Shown here one piece after another: positions 46,829 through 59,462 of a stretch of DNA of 64,000 bases. How positions within the stretch are numbered: position 1 is the stretch's first letter; every line of letters begins with the position of its first letter. A program made the position numbers and the translations under genes. The stretch is from Pogostemon cablin (lineage: Eukaryota > Streptophyta > Magnoliopsida > Lamiales > Lamiaceae): contig CM042996.1 of NCBI GenBank assembly GCA_023678885.1, positions 7,622,602 through 7,686,601 of the forward strand, read 5' to 3'. The notes beneath the pieces are model-generated. The model saw only the letters and a list, made by a program, of their open reading frames with translations, made no database searches and was not told the origin of the DNA.

Positions 46829-48356
46829 ATGCTGGAGACAAAGGAAAAGGCATGCCGCATGTTCCAAGCAGAAGGATAATGGGATCCCGAAGAAGGGGGA
46901 AACGGCTAAGAAATTAAAGAAAAATAATTTGATGTCGTTTGACTTCGAAATTCAAATACCAAATTGGGATGAGAAAGAGGAGTTATGGGAGTGATTTCAA
47001 GGAAAATTGCTCGGACTTGTTATCAGGACGATCTAGCCATGGTAGAAATGAATATAATAAATGATATCAGGTGGATGTTTAACCAAGTGGGAATTAGTGG
47101 TTTCATGGATCTTAAGAGGGAGACTTATTTTCACTCTACGTTGGAGGTGATTCGAGGAGAGCATTCTCTTCCGAAGAGTGCTAGGTTTCGGATTGGAGGG
47201 GAGCTTCGTTACTTGTATTTGTTCAAATTTAATAGCGCATTTGGATGCCCTAATGTATCAACACAAGAGGACGAAGGATTTAATGCTGACGATTTTTGGA
47301 GATCGATCACGGGTTTGCAAGGAGCTTATGATCCTTAATGATCACGGGCTGCTTTCATTCGCAATCCAGTGATCGCATACATGGATAGGATCCTCGGATA
47401 TACCATTTTTGCCCTAGCTGAGGGAAGGTGTATTCCGAGAGAAGAGATATATGTCCTTTGGTGCATGATGAATGGAGTCCACTTCAACCTTGGTGCGTAT
47501 CTATTTCAGTGCTTCATTGGTTTACTTCACACATGTTTCAAAAGGTTAATATATTGGGGTTGATAACTTCGATTGTAGAGCACTACAATGTGGATTTGTC
47601 AAGGTATATGCATATGACTGGTGAGCCAGATTTGATTTTGTCGGCATGTGTGAGGATGAACTTGGCTCGCAGGATTGAAAACACGTGGATGTTTATTCAA
47701 GGAATGAATCTTATTCCTTTATGCTTTCGTTCTCACTCATTGGTCCCACTTCGGTTCAGATCAATGCGAATCTTTTGATGAACACCCCTTCTTACATACC
47801 TATCTCCACCACTTGTGTTAGTCGAAGAGATTGGCGGACTTTGGTTGATATGCATATTCAGGGTGTTTACCTCGATTTGGATATGATCTTAGTGGGCGAG
47901 CTAGAAGATTTTGAGGATGACGAGCCACAACAGCAGCAGCCGTTTGAGCCATAGTAGCCACAACCGTTTGAGCAGCCGATTCTTGATGTATATATGGAGA
48001 TACCTCACGATATTCCGGAGATGGGTATTCCTTCGATACAGCAGCCACCACCACCACATCAGCAGCAACAATATGATTTGTGGCAGGCTCAGGGTTTATT
48101 TTATAGAGAGCAATTCAGAATGATGAATGAGCACTTTGCCATCTTGAATACGAACCAGTAGGAGACGAACCGCCAACTTGCTATGGCGAATATGAATTAT
48201 GTTGTACTCAACCTGAGTTACGAGGCTATGGATAGAAGGTTGGGAGAGATGCAGGCTAACTATCAAGAGGTTGATAGGAAGCTCTAGGTTCTTCAAAGGG
48301 ATTTCGATTTATAGCATATGGAGATAAGTGATGATGATGATGCTCCGGAGGAGTAG
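46829..48356 (+). pseudogene. env-like ATHILA ORF-1 gene, copy B, intronless
   Basis: The ATG is at 46829, with a one-base loss compared with A and C in exon 1. The exon-1 sequence runs straight into exon 2 at 46843/46844 with no intron. The core follows in shifting frames: IINDIRWMFNQVGISGFMDL, LEVIRGEHSLPKS, IGGELRYLYLFK, NPVIAYMDRILGYTIF, EEIYVLWCMMNGVHFNLGAY and EHYNVDLSRYMH. Then comes a Gln/Pro-rich segment (about 47925-48075) and a heptad-like tail ending at TAG 48354-48356. Tandem stops at about 47337 and several frameshifts disable it. Function of ATHILA ORF-1 proteins is not established. Confidence 0.8.
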
Positions 48357-49732
48357 AGCGCACCAGGTTTTCCCTTTGTCTGTTTCCTCTCATTTCCTTT
48401 CTCTTTTTCATTTGACAGGCGGAGTATTGAGTGGAAGTTGAGTTTGGGTTTTATGAGATTTATGTGTGAGTGGCATGTACCATATTGAGTATATTATTGG
48501 TGGTGATGGATATTTGTACATTGATGATGGTTTGATGGATTGATATTGACTCTTTGGTATGCATGTGCACATATGTTGATATATGTTGATTCTGTTGAAG
48601 AAAGGCATGTATTGTTTATTATTACTTGTAGTTTATGTAAAGATTGACATTGATTGCATGCTTTGAAGAGTGCTTAGGGAATCTATTACCCAAGTGAGAA
48701 TTTGAGCCTATTAATCATGCTACATGGATGCATGATAGTTTATTCTTGAGAGTACCGTTCATACGTTTGTATTCTAGAACTTGGCTTGGAGTCTTGTTTG
48801 AAATTTATGATTGGTAGATGCCAGGATATGATCTTAGGTCATTATTAATAATTGAGCCACATAGCCAAAATTTATCTTACCTTATAATTAGTATATCATT
48901 GGAAGCCCCTTTGAGACTTTAAAAGCTTTTTTTTTTGCAAGCCTTTGATAAAAACCTTTATTCCCTTTATTTGAACCTTTAAATATCCTGTTTACTAGTA
49001 GAAAGTTGAGGTAAATAAATTGCTAGTGATGAAATTGAAGAAAAAAAAGAAAATTTGTGCTAGTGATGAAAAAAGATTATGAGTAAATCTTGTTTAAGGG
49101 GTAGTACCTGAAACCGGTACCCCGACTGCTTGGAAGGGTAGTGCCCAAAATTGGTACCCTTGTTATTTGAAGAGAGATGATGTTGATTTCAATGGGAATA
49201 AGAGAAGAGGAGAATCGGAAAGATCATGAGAATGATGATGGAAAAGAATAATGAAGATGTTTGATGAAAAGCTAAACTCCAAGGTAATTATCTACTAGTG
49301 AATTAGTCACTTTACCATATTTTCCTACCTTTACCAAAGAGCCAACATTACAACCCATAAGACAAGTCCTTTGTGATCCTAGTACTGAACCAATGATGAA
49401 TTGATTTTTGAGACCTTTGCCAAGCTTATGGTTACGCAGATGTATGAATTGATTTTGAGAGTATATACTAACCCTTGAAGTGTATATCTTTTACACTTGA
49501 GAGCGAGAGTAAACACTTATCTAGTGAGCTAGATGACTGAGCACTCATAGAAGTATTGTGATTGATTGATGTTCATACATAGATGAAAAGTGTGATAAGT
49601 GCATATTTTGAATTGATGAAATTGCATATGTTAATCTAAGTAGTGCATATATGGGGATCTTGTGAATAACACTCTCTTGCCTTTGTTTTGATTTTGTTGC
49701 CTCGGGAAGAGCAACATGTAAGTTTGGGGATT
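48357..49732 (+). other. 3' non-coding region and polypurine tract, Athila B
   Basis: Aligns with 4468-5838 of copy A throughout. Ends AAGTTTGGGGATT before the LTR, equivalent to A's tract with one G changed. No coding frame. Confidence 0.7.
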
Positions 49733-51303
49733 TGATGAGAGTGATAATTCACGTATTTTTAGCTCTGATTTGTGTGGAAATTGAGTATGATTTGGGTTAT
49801 TATCAAGGCAAATCGGGATGTTTATGGAAAATCTACGAATCAGATGTTACTGAGGCTATTTGAGCACATTTATACAGGAAAATAGGTCAGATGTGCTCAG
49901 AATCGGAAAACTCAAATTTTGAGACGCCGCTACACCGAAAAAAAGGCCGCTCGACCAAGATCGTTTGGTCAAGCGATGGCTGAGATGGTCGAGCGGAGCA
50001 CTGTACATAGTTTCAGCGAATAGAGAGGTCGCTCGACCGCTGCTCGACCTGGTCGAGGCCGAGCCCGCTCGACATGAATCATCTTGGTTGAGCGGGGACA
50101 CGTTATTTTTGGTAATTCCAACCCTCCTGTGCGTGAATTGACGTATTTTCTAAGAAAAAGCCCAGTAAAGGATCGTAAGGATAGTCTACAAGTATAAATA
50201 GTGATGCATAACACATCGAAAAGAGAGTTAGATTCCACATCCATCCTACACCACATCCAAACCTTAACTTCAACCTATGGAGTTGTAGAGAGAGATTCGT
50301 GCAACGAATCAAGTGAGAACCAAGTGAAGATTCAAGACGAAGAGAGAAGCTTCAACACCCACATCTAGGGTTTACTTCACAACTTAATCTTTCTTGTAAT
50401 TTTCAAGACTATGGGTAAGATCTATCCAAACACCATGATCGTTCTCCAAAACGTCATGGGCTAGAACCACTTTGGTAGTTCTAGGGTTATGAAGGTTTTA
50501 TCTAGTTAATTGAAATTTCGTGTGTATACTCCGTACAATACTACTTGTGGATTTATTTTATATAAGACTATGCATTTTTAATTCATACTAGAGTTTTTTT
50601 GTGCATTATTAACTATTATGTAAAGTCTGAATGCAAATCTTGCTTATTTGATTAAGTGCATTCACTGCTGAGCAGGATTTTATGTTGTGATTCCAAGTGA
50701 GGGGACTTCGATGCTTCATTAAAACTATCTTATATGAATACTTATTAACTGAATTGAATTCGGGTTAGTAGGTAGGATAGAGAGGATATTATATATTACC
50801 TATAAATGGAGATCATATCGGGTTAGAGTATTTAGTGCACGGAAAATAATTGATACTGATAGTACCTAGAAAAGGGGATATAATTATGTTCTTGCTCCAA
50901 GGTAATTCACATGTGTTACATGCTTATCTTCTTATGTCTATAGAGTAGATTTGCATGGTTTAGTGATGCGTCCATATTCCAAAAGGCAGAGTCGGACATT
51001 GAATACGGAAGGGAGATTAGTTAGTGAAACTGGATTGCCCGAAGAGCTACCTATTTTCTCACTTATTTAACTCTCATTTAATCTATATTACCTCTATTTA
51101 TTTGTTATTTTATTATTCTATTTATTAGATTAGTAACAATTCTATAATCAAAATTACCAACAATTGTTTCTTTTAATTTAAATAATAATAAATTGATAAT
51201 CATCCGTCCTTTGGGTCCGATAACATAACTTGGTTGCTTATCCAAGTTACAATAACATCCTTCATACTTGGAGATTAATTGTGTGTTAAGAAAACGCCCA
51301 TCA
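49733..51303 (+). repeat. 3' LTR of Athila B (1571 bp)
   Basis: TGATGAGAG to CGCCCATCA. Contains a palindromic array at about 49930-50100 (CCGCTCGACCA...TGGTCAAGCG, GGTCGAGCGG, GCTCGACC repeated). A TATAAATAG near 50195 is a candidate promoter box. The next base, 51304, is inside Athila C's env-like gene on the opposite strand. Confidence 0.9.
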
Positions 51304-54144
51304 ATCATCATCATCACTAAGCTCCAAACGCCATAAGTTGAAGTCCCATTAAAGAACCCCGAGCCTTCTATCCACCTCTCGATAGTTAGCATTCATCTCT
51401 CCCAATCTTCTATCCATAGCCTCGTACCTTAGGTTGAGTGCAGCGTAATTTGTCTTCTCCAAGACCAACTTCTAGTTTGTCTCTTGCTGATTCTTGTTTA
51501 GAGTAGCAAAGTGCTCATTTATCATCCTGAATTGCTCTCTATAGAAACGATTCTGTGCCTGGAAATCATACTGCTGCTGCTGTGGTGGTGGCTGCATCGG
51601 AGGAATACCTTTCTCTGGAAAGTCATGAGGCATCTCCATATGTACCTTAGGAATAGGCTGTTGTGGCTGCTGAAACGGCTGCTGCTGCTTTGGTTGTGGC
51701 TCTTCCTCCTCATACTTCTCTGGCTCTCCAACCAGGATCATATCAAAATCAAGGTAAACACCCTCCAAATGCATATCAACCAAAGTTCGCCAATCTCCAT
51801 TCCCAACATAAGTGGTGGAGATCGCTATATGAGGAGGGGGTGTTCATCAGAAGATTTGCATTGATCTGAACAGAGGTGGGATCAATGAGCGAGAAAGGAA
51901 GCATGAAGGATATCAGATTAATCCCTCGGATAAACATCAACACATCATCCTTCCGCCGAGCCAAATTCATCCTCACACATGCCGACATAATCAAATCTAG
52001 ATCACCTAGAACCGGCCTGTATCTCGATAAATTCGTATTGTAATGCTCCACCAACGGTGTAATCAGACATCCTATGTTCACCTTCTGAAATGTGTGTGAA
52101 GTGAACTAATGCAGCTGCTGAAAAACATAGGCGCCCAAATTGAAGTGAACTCCATTCATTATACACCAGAGAACGTACAGCTCCCCTCTTGGAATACACC
52201 CACCCTCAGCTCGGGAAAAAACATAGTTTCCAAGAATACGGTCCATATAAGCTATCACCGGGTTGTGAATGAAGGCAGCCCTTGAAGTTTGTGGATTATA
52301 GTCTCTTTGCAACCCCGTGATCGACCTACAAAATTCCTCCACATTAAAATCGTCGTTCTCTATTGTTGACACATTGTCTGGGCACCCAAATACCTTGTTA
52401 AACTCTTTAGCATACAAATACCTCAATTTGCCTCCAAGTCGAAACCAAGCAGCTGTTGGAAGAAAATACTCTCCATGAATCACCTCCAACGTGCATAACA
52501 TCTCCACGGTGATGTGGAAATAAGTCTTGTCACACCCCAGATTTTTAATAAATAGAAAGGGAGATTTATTCGTAATCCTTTAGTAATATTAACCTTCAAT
52601 GGGGGCGTGAACAATTTAATAAATAACACAAATATTATAAATCATTAAAAATTATATAGAAAGCTTTGGTGTAGTGTAAAAAGTTCTCATGCAACGCATC
52701 CGCCCCCGGTACGCCGTCGTAGCCTCACCTGAAAAGGGTTTGGAGTGGAAGGGGTGAGTGTCTGAAATACACTCAGTGACTTAACTTAAATGATTGCACA
52801 GTTAAAAATAAATATGTATGCCAAATATACCACAAAATGTAACACATGTCAATTTTAGTAAAATAATTTGCACGTTGTCGTTCGATAACTCATTAAAAAT
52901 ATTTTAGACCGAACCGTCGTCTGATAACTTATGTTAGTTGGTCTGTGCGTACCGGGTCGTCACCCCAGTATGTTGTTAGCATACTTTAAAATACATTTTA
53001 GTACTGAGCCGACGTAGCCAGTAACTTGTGTTAGTTGGTTTGTGCGCACCGAGTTGTCACCCAGTACGATGTTAGTATAAAAATATTTGTCATCAAACTA
53101 AAAGCACACATGGCACATATCATGACATATCAGTAACACATATCACATCTTAACATAGCAATCACGACATAAAATATAGGAATCGGTAAAGAGTAAAAGT
53201 TATCCCACCTTGAACTTTCTTGGAAATTGTAGAGTGGACAAGGCTTGCTTTTCGATCTCATCTTGAAAAATACAAATATAAAATAAAGATTTTTCGCTAG
53301 ATATAATAATAGTGATAAAATTATAATAATATTATTTAATGAAAAAGTAAAAATTATAATTATAAATGAAAAGTAAGATTATTATAATAACAATAATATT
53401 TAAATTTAAAAAAATTAAGTTAATATATGAAAAATAAAATAAAATAAATATAATACACAAGTACCTACGAGTACGAAAGCCATATTGCTTTCAAAACTCA
53501 ATTTTTGGTTTATTTATTATTATATATAATATACTTTCTATAAATTGCAATCAAGTCCCTGCATTATATTAAATTCTCATTTATACATATCCTAAACTTT
53601 AAACTTATTACAAAATGACTCAACTTGAGTTATACAACTCCGATTGAAAATCCAAAAACACTTTTGAAATCCTCGCAAGACGAGGATCACTTGTATACCA
53701 TTTTTATATGAAAATAACAAAATTTGAAATGATGCAATTTCGAAAGTGAAGTGGGTTTCTTCACAACTCTTTCATTTTCCGTCAAAACTCAAAACTAATT
53801 ATACATTTGTGATCCTCGTGATGAGAGCTTCAAAATAGCCTATAATATCAAAGCTATGTTACACCGAAACAAAATATGTCATTAAAGGCTTAAAAATTTT
53901 GACGGAGCTTTTCTAACTAAAATGACATGTATTTTATGAAAGAGATATATATTTAGAATCTACGCATTGAGACGAACATTTTGATATATAACATGATAAG
54001 AAAACTCACAAAATGTGTGACTAAAGATTTTAACAGAGTGGAGTTTTTATATATAAATATGTATGTATACGTGAGTTGTGTATATATATGTAAGAGAAAA
54101 AGGATGTGTTGATGGCAGTGAGATGTTGTGTGTGTATGCATGAG

Positions 54145-54145
<1 letters not shown>

Positions 54146-54186
<41 letters not shown>
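54146..54186. repeat. (TA)n microsatellite in solo LTR
   Basis: About 41 bp of pure TA. Confidence 0.95.
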
Positions 54187-54189
<3 letters not shown>

Positions 54190-54354
54190 AAGTTGGATGG
54201 ATAAACTTGGCCAAGTTGGTAAAAAAAACGTGTGATATATATGTAGTTGAAAAACTTGAGCTGCAAGCCTTTCTTTTTATTTAATTATTTATTTCAAAAC
54301 TTGGGGATCAAGTACACTTGCACACACCCACATGTCACTAATCATATATTATTT

Positions 54355-54356
<2 letters not shown>

Positions 54357-54431
<75 letters not shown>
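54357..54431. repeat. (TA)n microsatellite in solo LTR
   Basis: About 75 bp of pure TA, the second such tract inside the same LTR. Confidence 0.95.
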
Positions 54432-54434
<3 letters not shown>

Positions 54435-54840
54435 CAATAAATATTATTATAATGATTTACTATTATAAATAAATGTATAATAAAAAATACAAATTACAAT
54501 TTTATATAAAAGTAAAATTTTACGAAAATATAGATTTTAAAATACTGGGGTGTCACAAGTCTCCCTCTTCAAGTCCATAAATCTGCTGATTCCTACTTGA
54601 TTAAACATCCACCGGATATCATTGATAATATTCATCTCTACCATAGCTGGATCATCCTGATAATGAGTTCGAGTGATCTTCCTCGAGTTCACTCCCCATA
54701 GCTCCTCCTTTTTTCCCACTCCGGTATTTGCAAGTCGAAGTCAGACGGCATCCTCTTATCTTTCTTAAGCCTCTTAGCCGTCTCACCTTTTTTCGGTATC
54801 CCTAATTCTCCCCTCTTAGACGAGGAAGCAATGTTTTTAC

Positions 54841-55403
54841 CTACAAAATTATACTTCAATACCAAACATAGACAAAGAAACAAGTACACCCAACCTAAAA
54901 CTACTTTTCACATAGATTCTACTCAAGAATTCAAATTGTATGCTACTAATCAAAATTCAACTTCTCCATAATTCCACATGTATTTTCATTATTTAAACAA
55001 AAACCTCCACACTTGAAATCATAGAGAAAGTAACCTCATACAAGTCCTAAGTTCAATAGCAAATGCCAACATGCTTGAAATTGAATCCAAAAATCAACAA
55101 ATAAGCATCATTCCTAAGCATGTATCAATTCCACAATCCAAATTAATCATAATCATCACTCACAACCAACGAGCCCATACTAAAATTAATAAATTAAACT
55201 CAAGTCCGTGACATATGTATCATCAATTTAACACAATTCCATAAATCCAACGTTGAATTGAACCTATGCAAATTCATAAAAAATTTCAACAAAAACACCC
55301 AAATTCAAATTCTAATTCTAATAAAAAATTGTTCACTCAACTTACCCATCTACTCTAGATATAAAATAATCCAATTCAAGGGTAAAAAGTCAAGAAAACA
55401 TAC
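54841..55403 (-). other. intron after the env-like start codon, copy C (563 bp)
   Basis: Donor GTATGTTTTC after GGAGATAGAG; acceptor TTTTGTAG. Both are canonical GT-AG. It interrupts a codon after its first base (phase 1). Position matches copy A's intron and the seamless junction in copy B. Confidence 0.85.
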
Positions 55404-55589
55404 CTCTATCTCCTGCCATGAGTGCGTATCGTGACGAGAATGAAATTCCAAAAATTTGAGTAGAAAAGCCCTAAACTGGACTTGAATCCTCCAAAATTGG
55501 TGTGGAATGTGTGTGGTTTGGGAAAGGAAGAGTATACTAAGTGTTTGGAATGAAAATCTTACAGTTCGGGGTGAGTACTCGAGGAAGGG

Positions 55590-55865
55590 TGGCGAGAAAA
55601 TGGTCGATCGAGGCGCAAACTGCCCTTTTTATTGCAAAAACTTACCTTAGCTTGGGTCGAGCGCCATCTGTGCACGCTGAACTGTCTTTTCCATCTTTCT
55701 CGACCTCTCGCTCAACCAAGATTGCCTGATCGAGCGGCCCTGTTTTGATCGAGCGGACCTCTATGTTCTGAAAATACTGGAATCAGCCTTACACCAGTCC
55801 GCTCGACCTCAGTGACTAGTCGAGCGGCCTAACTTCTAGTCGAGCGGCTTTTGACACTCTGTTTT
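55590..55865. repeat. palindromic CTCGACCA/TGGTCGAG array, pol-env spacer of C
   Basis: Motifs near 55596 (ATGGTCGATCG), 55656, 55701 (CTCGACC), 55712 (CTCAACCA), 55727, 55748, 55801 (CTCGACC), 55818 and 55839, in both orientations. Same layout as in A and B, reversed. Confidence 0.8.
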
Positions 55866-56315
55866 TCGTGATTTTCTTCATACCCTGCAAAACTCAGACT
55901 CAAAAACAACATTAAGCATCATATCAAGCCAAAACAATAACTAGAAAAATAATGTATTAAACTTTGCTCACACTACAAAAATAATACGCCACTGAACACT
56001 AGGAAAATTACAAAAAATCGACACATCAAAATCGGTTATATTTTCAACATACCGTAAGAAATCAACTCCCCTAGCAAACGTTACAAAGAAAATATTATAC
56101 TCTTAGTGCTTCTATGATGTAAGAACATCACACCCCCCAAACTTAGTAGAAACTATAGTCGAAACTAAGTTTGCAAAGATATATAATTGCCGATTAATAA
56201 GCACCTTGAATATAAAAATTTCTTACACACACGAAATAAATAAAGCAATAAAATAGGAGGGATAGCCCCCAACAGGCGCTCATGTTTAACGTCGGAGAGT
56301 CACGACAGTATCAAT

Positions 56316-59220
56316 TCAATTCAAGGTATCTTCAAAGATAACGCAAGCATCATCCGACGACTTAAAGTGCTTCAATCGATGCCCATTTGCCGCTATTATG
56401 TCTCCATCTTTGTCCATGATCTCAAAACTCCCCCTCCGCAGGCTCTATGGATAATGAACGGTCCCGTCCACTTTGATTTAAATTTTCCTGCAAAAAGCTT
56501 CAAACGATAGTTAAAGAGTAATACCTCATCTCCTTCTTTGAACTCCTTATAAGTAATCTTTGAGTCATGCTATTTCTTCATTCTCTCCTTATAGATCACC
56601 GAGTTCTTGAAAGCTTGATTTCTGAACTCATCCAATTGATTTATATGAGTCATCCTCAACTCCTTTTGCTCTTTAATCGATAAGTTCAAACTTCTCAATG
56701 CCCAAAAAGACTTATGCTGAATCTCTACAGGTAAGTGGCACGGCTTCCCATAGACGATTTGATAAGGCGACATTCCTAGCACAGTCTTGTAGAAAGTCCA
56801 GAACCCCCATAAAATATCATCGAGCTTCCTAGCCCAATCCTTCATATTGATTCCGACTACCTTCTCTGGGATTTGTTTCACTTGACGGTTAGAGACTTCA
56901 GCTTGCCCATTCGCTTGTGGATGATAGGGTGTAGTAACCCTATGCTTTACACCGTACTCATTGATAACTCTTTCAATAAGCTTATTGAAGAAGTGAGAAC
57001 CTCCATCACTCACAAGTGCTCTAGGAACTCCATAGTGGGCAAAAATATGCTTCTTAAATAATGACAACATTGTCTTTGCATCATTCATACAAGAAGAAAT
57101 CGCTTCCACCCACTTAGAAACATAATCAACGGCAAGAAGTATGTAGAGAAATCCATTAGATGGTGGAAAAGGCCCCATAAAATTGATTTCTCATACATCG
57201 AAGATCTCTACTACAATGCTTGACTGAAGTGGCATCTCATCCCTTTTGCTTATGTTTCCCATCTTTTGACATCTATCGCATGTTTCTACATAGGATTCAC
57301 AATCTTTAAACAAGGTAGACCAATATAAAGCGGATTGAAGTACCTTCGCTGTGGTCTTTTGGGCTCCGAAGTGCACTCCGTTAGGTTGTGCATGGCAAAA
57401 TCGAGCACGCTCTCCATTTCTATCTCGGGCACACACCTACAGATGATAGAATCCGTACAAATCTTGTAAACGAATAGATCATACCATATGAAAGTCTCAA
57501 CATCTCTCTTAAACTTTGCAAGTCGATACCTATTAAGACCCTTAGGAATTTCACCTGATGTAATGTATTTGACGTAATCAGTGTACCATGGATACATTCC
57601 TTCTGCAACGACTACACAAGCTTTCTCCGCTCCCTCAGCAAGCACCGCCATAATCTTCTCATCCGGGAACATCTCTTTTGTGTATTCAAATGAATCATCA
57701 CAATTCTCTATTGTCTCTAACCTTGATAGGTGATCTGCCAATATATTTTCCATTCCTTTCTTGTCTCGGATCTCCATATCAAACTCTTACAGAAGAAGGA
57801 TCCATCTAATAATCCTTGACTTCGCTTCCTTCTTCTCCATCAAATACTGGATCGTAGAATGATCTCTGTACACTATAGTCTTCATGCCAACCAAATACTG
57901 TCGAAACTTATTAAATGCATACACAACAGCTAAAAATTCATTTTCAGTGATTGTGTAGTTCTTTTGTGCTGCATTGAAAGTCTTACTCGCATAGTAGATG
58001 GCGCAGAACTTCTTTTCTCTTAACTGCCCAAGCACCACTCCAAGTGCTAAATCACTTACATAACACATAAGTACAAAAGGGTGAATCCAATCCGGTGTGA
58101 TCAAGATAGGTACAGTAATAAGAGCCTCTTTCAAAACTTGAAAAGCTGTTAGACATTCATCATCAAAAACAAAAGGAACATCCTTTTGAAGTAAGTGCGA
58201 CAAGGCTTGGAGTATTTCGAGAAGTCCTTGATAAATCTTCTATAGAATTCTGTATCCGGCGTGTCCAAGAAATGAATGCATTCTCTTCTCATTAGTAGGT
58301 GGTGGGAGCTTCTCAATCGCCACTACCTTAGCTCTATCAATCTGCAATCCTTTGATTGAAACATGATGCCATAGAGCAATCTCATCTCTCACCATGAAGT
58401 GACACTTCTCCCAATTCAAGACAAGATTAGTTTCTTGATATCTCTTCAAAATAGTAGATAAGTTAGACAAGAAAAGATTAAAGGAGGAACTTAACACAGA
58501 AAAATCGTCCATAAACACCTCCATAATCTTTTCTATCAACCCATCAAATATGACCATCATGCCCTTTGGAAAGTAGCAGACGCATTACACAACCTAAAAG
58601 GCATTTTTCTAAAAGCAAAGGTTCCATAAGGGCAAGTAAAGTAGTCTTTTCTTGATCCTCGGGTGCAATTATGACTCGATTATAACCCGAGTACCCGTCC
58701 AAGAAGCAATTAAACTCATACCCCGTTAGACGATCTAACATTTGATCCATGAAAAGAAGAGGGAAATGGTCTTTGCATGTATTTTCATTCAGTTTCCTGT
58801 AATCCGTACACACATGTCATCTTGTAATTCCCTAGTGGCTAATATCTCTCCATCATCATCTTTCACAATAGTAATGCCCCCCTTTTTAGCTACAATATGT
58901 AATGGACTCACATGGAGACTATCACTAATGGGATAAATAATTCCTACATCTAACCACGTTAAGATTTTCTTCCTAATCACTTCTTGAATCGCAGGGTTAA
59001 CCCATTGCTAATTATGAATACTACCCTTAGGTTCATCTAGCAACCTTATCTTATGCATGCAATACGATGGATTAATACCCTTCAAATCATCAAGAGACCA
59101 TCCAATAGCAGACTTATATTTCCTGAGCACATCTAACAACTCTTCAAGTTGATCATCATTAAGAGTAGAAGATACTATTACCGGGTATGTTTCATTGACG
59201 CCTAGGTAGGCATACTTCAA
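56316..59220 (-). pseudogene. Athila C pol: RT, RNase H, integrase
   Basis: The RT N-terminus at 59220 (DDLKGINPSYCMHKIRLLDE) leads to YPISDSLHVSPLHIVAKKGG. It continues CTDYRKLNENTCKDHFPLLF in another frame and reaches the catalytic FMDD at about 58500. RNase H (LALGVVLGQLREKKFCAIYY, about 58050; ENILADHLSRLE, about 57730) follows. The integrase zinc region keeps H and C residues (HAQPNGVHFGAQK...TCDRCQ, about 57410-57250). The core has the same TGA (57191-57193) and AAT (57182-57184) as copy B at the first catalytic Asp. The second Asp (SDGGSHF) and the Glu (NGQAEVSNRQ) are intact. The core frame is open from 57178 to 56570. Stop at 56316-56318. Confidence 0.85.
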
Positions 59221-59462
59221 GTGTTTCAGTAGTGGCTTCAGCTCTTCCTTTTTTCTTCCTTTGGTATGCTCTCCCTATCCAATGAGAGGTACTGCCTAGT
59301 CCACTTCACTTTCTCTAACTTGGTTCTTTTTTATTCATACCTATTATCACCCAAAGCAAGTAAATTTTCAAGAAATTCAATACACACCTCATTGGAGAGC
59401 TCATCTAGCTCCGTGGTGGGAAAAGTAAGAGACTTTTCCAAGCATGTCTCCAAAGAATCCTT

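Larger units (their letters stand above)
28603..51303 (+). mobile_element. Athila-lineage Ty3/gypsy retrotransposon, copy B
   Basis: The most complete Athila copy: truncated 5' LTR, tRNA-Asp primer site, gag-protease, RT, RNase H, integrase, spacer, env-like gene, polypurine tract and full 3' LTR. It is split at 32853-43247 by a Tat-lineage element. Without that insert it is about 12.3 kb. By eye the two LTRs differ at about 11 of the first 200 aligned bases, so it is not recent. Its left edge is a deletion: about 630 bp of 5' LTR are missing. Its right edge meets Athila C's env-like gene. Confidence 0.9.
52528..54557 (-). mobile_element. solo LTR, Tekay-like (2030 bp)
   Basis: Begins TGTCACACCCCAG and ends CTGGGGTGTCACA, flanked by AGTCT on both sides (52523-52527 and 54558-54562) within Athila C's env-like gene. 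No coding sequence is present. The middle aligns with the LTR-like block at 8870-9970 beside Tekay-like gag. Orientation is inferred from that block. Unequal recombination between two LTRs is the usual origin. It contains (TA)n runs at 54146-54186 and 54357-54431. Confidence 0.85.
51304..55419 (-). pseudogene. env-like ATHILA ORF-1 gene, copy C, intron-containing
   Basis: Exon 1 is 55419-55404 (ATG plus 13 bases, MAGDR). After the intron, exon 2 opens GKNIASSSKRGELGIPKKGE. A frameshift lies near 54720. The gene runs NIINDIRWMFNQVGISRFMD to KRET at 54563, is cut by a solo LTR, then resumes at 52527. From there a long open frame (52507-52106) has LEVIHGEYFLPTAAWFRLGG, FCRSITGLQRDYNPQTS, NPVIAYMDRILGNYVFS and PRGELYVLWCIMNGVHFNLG. 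Further frames carry LITPLVEHYNTNLSRYRPVL and a Gln/Pro-rich stretch (51700-51560). The last few codons are lost at 51304. This copy keeps the best ATHILA ORF-1 core of the three. Confidence 0.8.
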
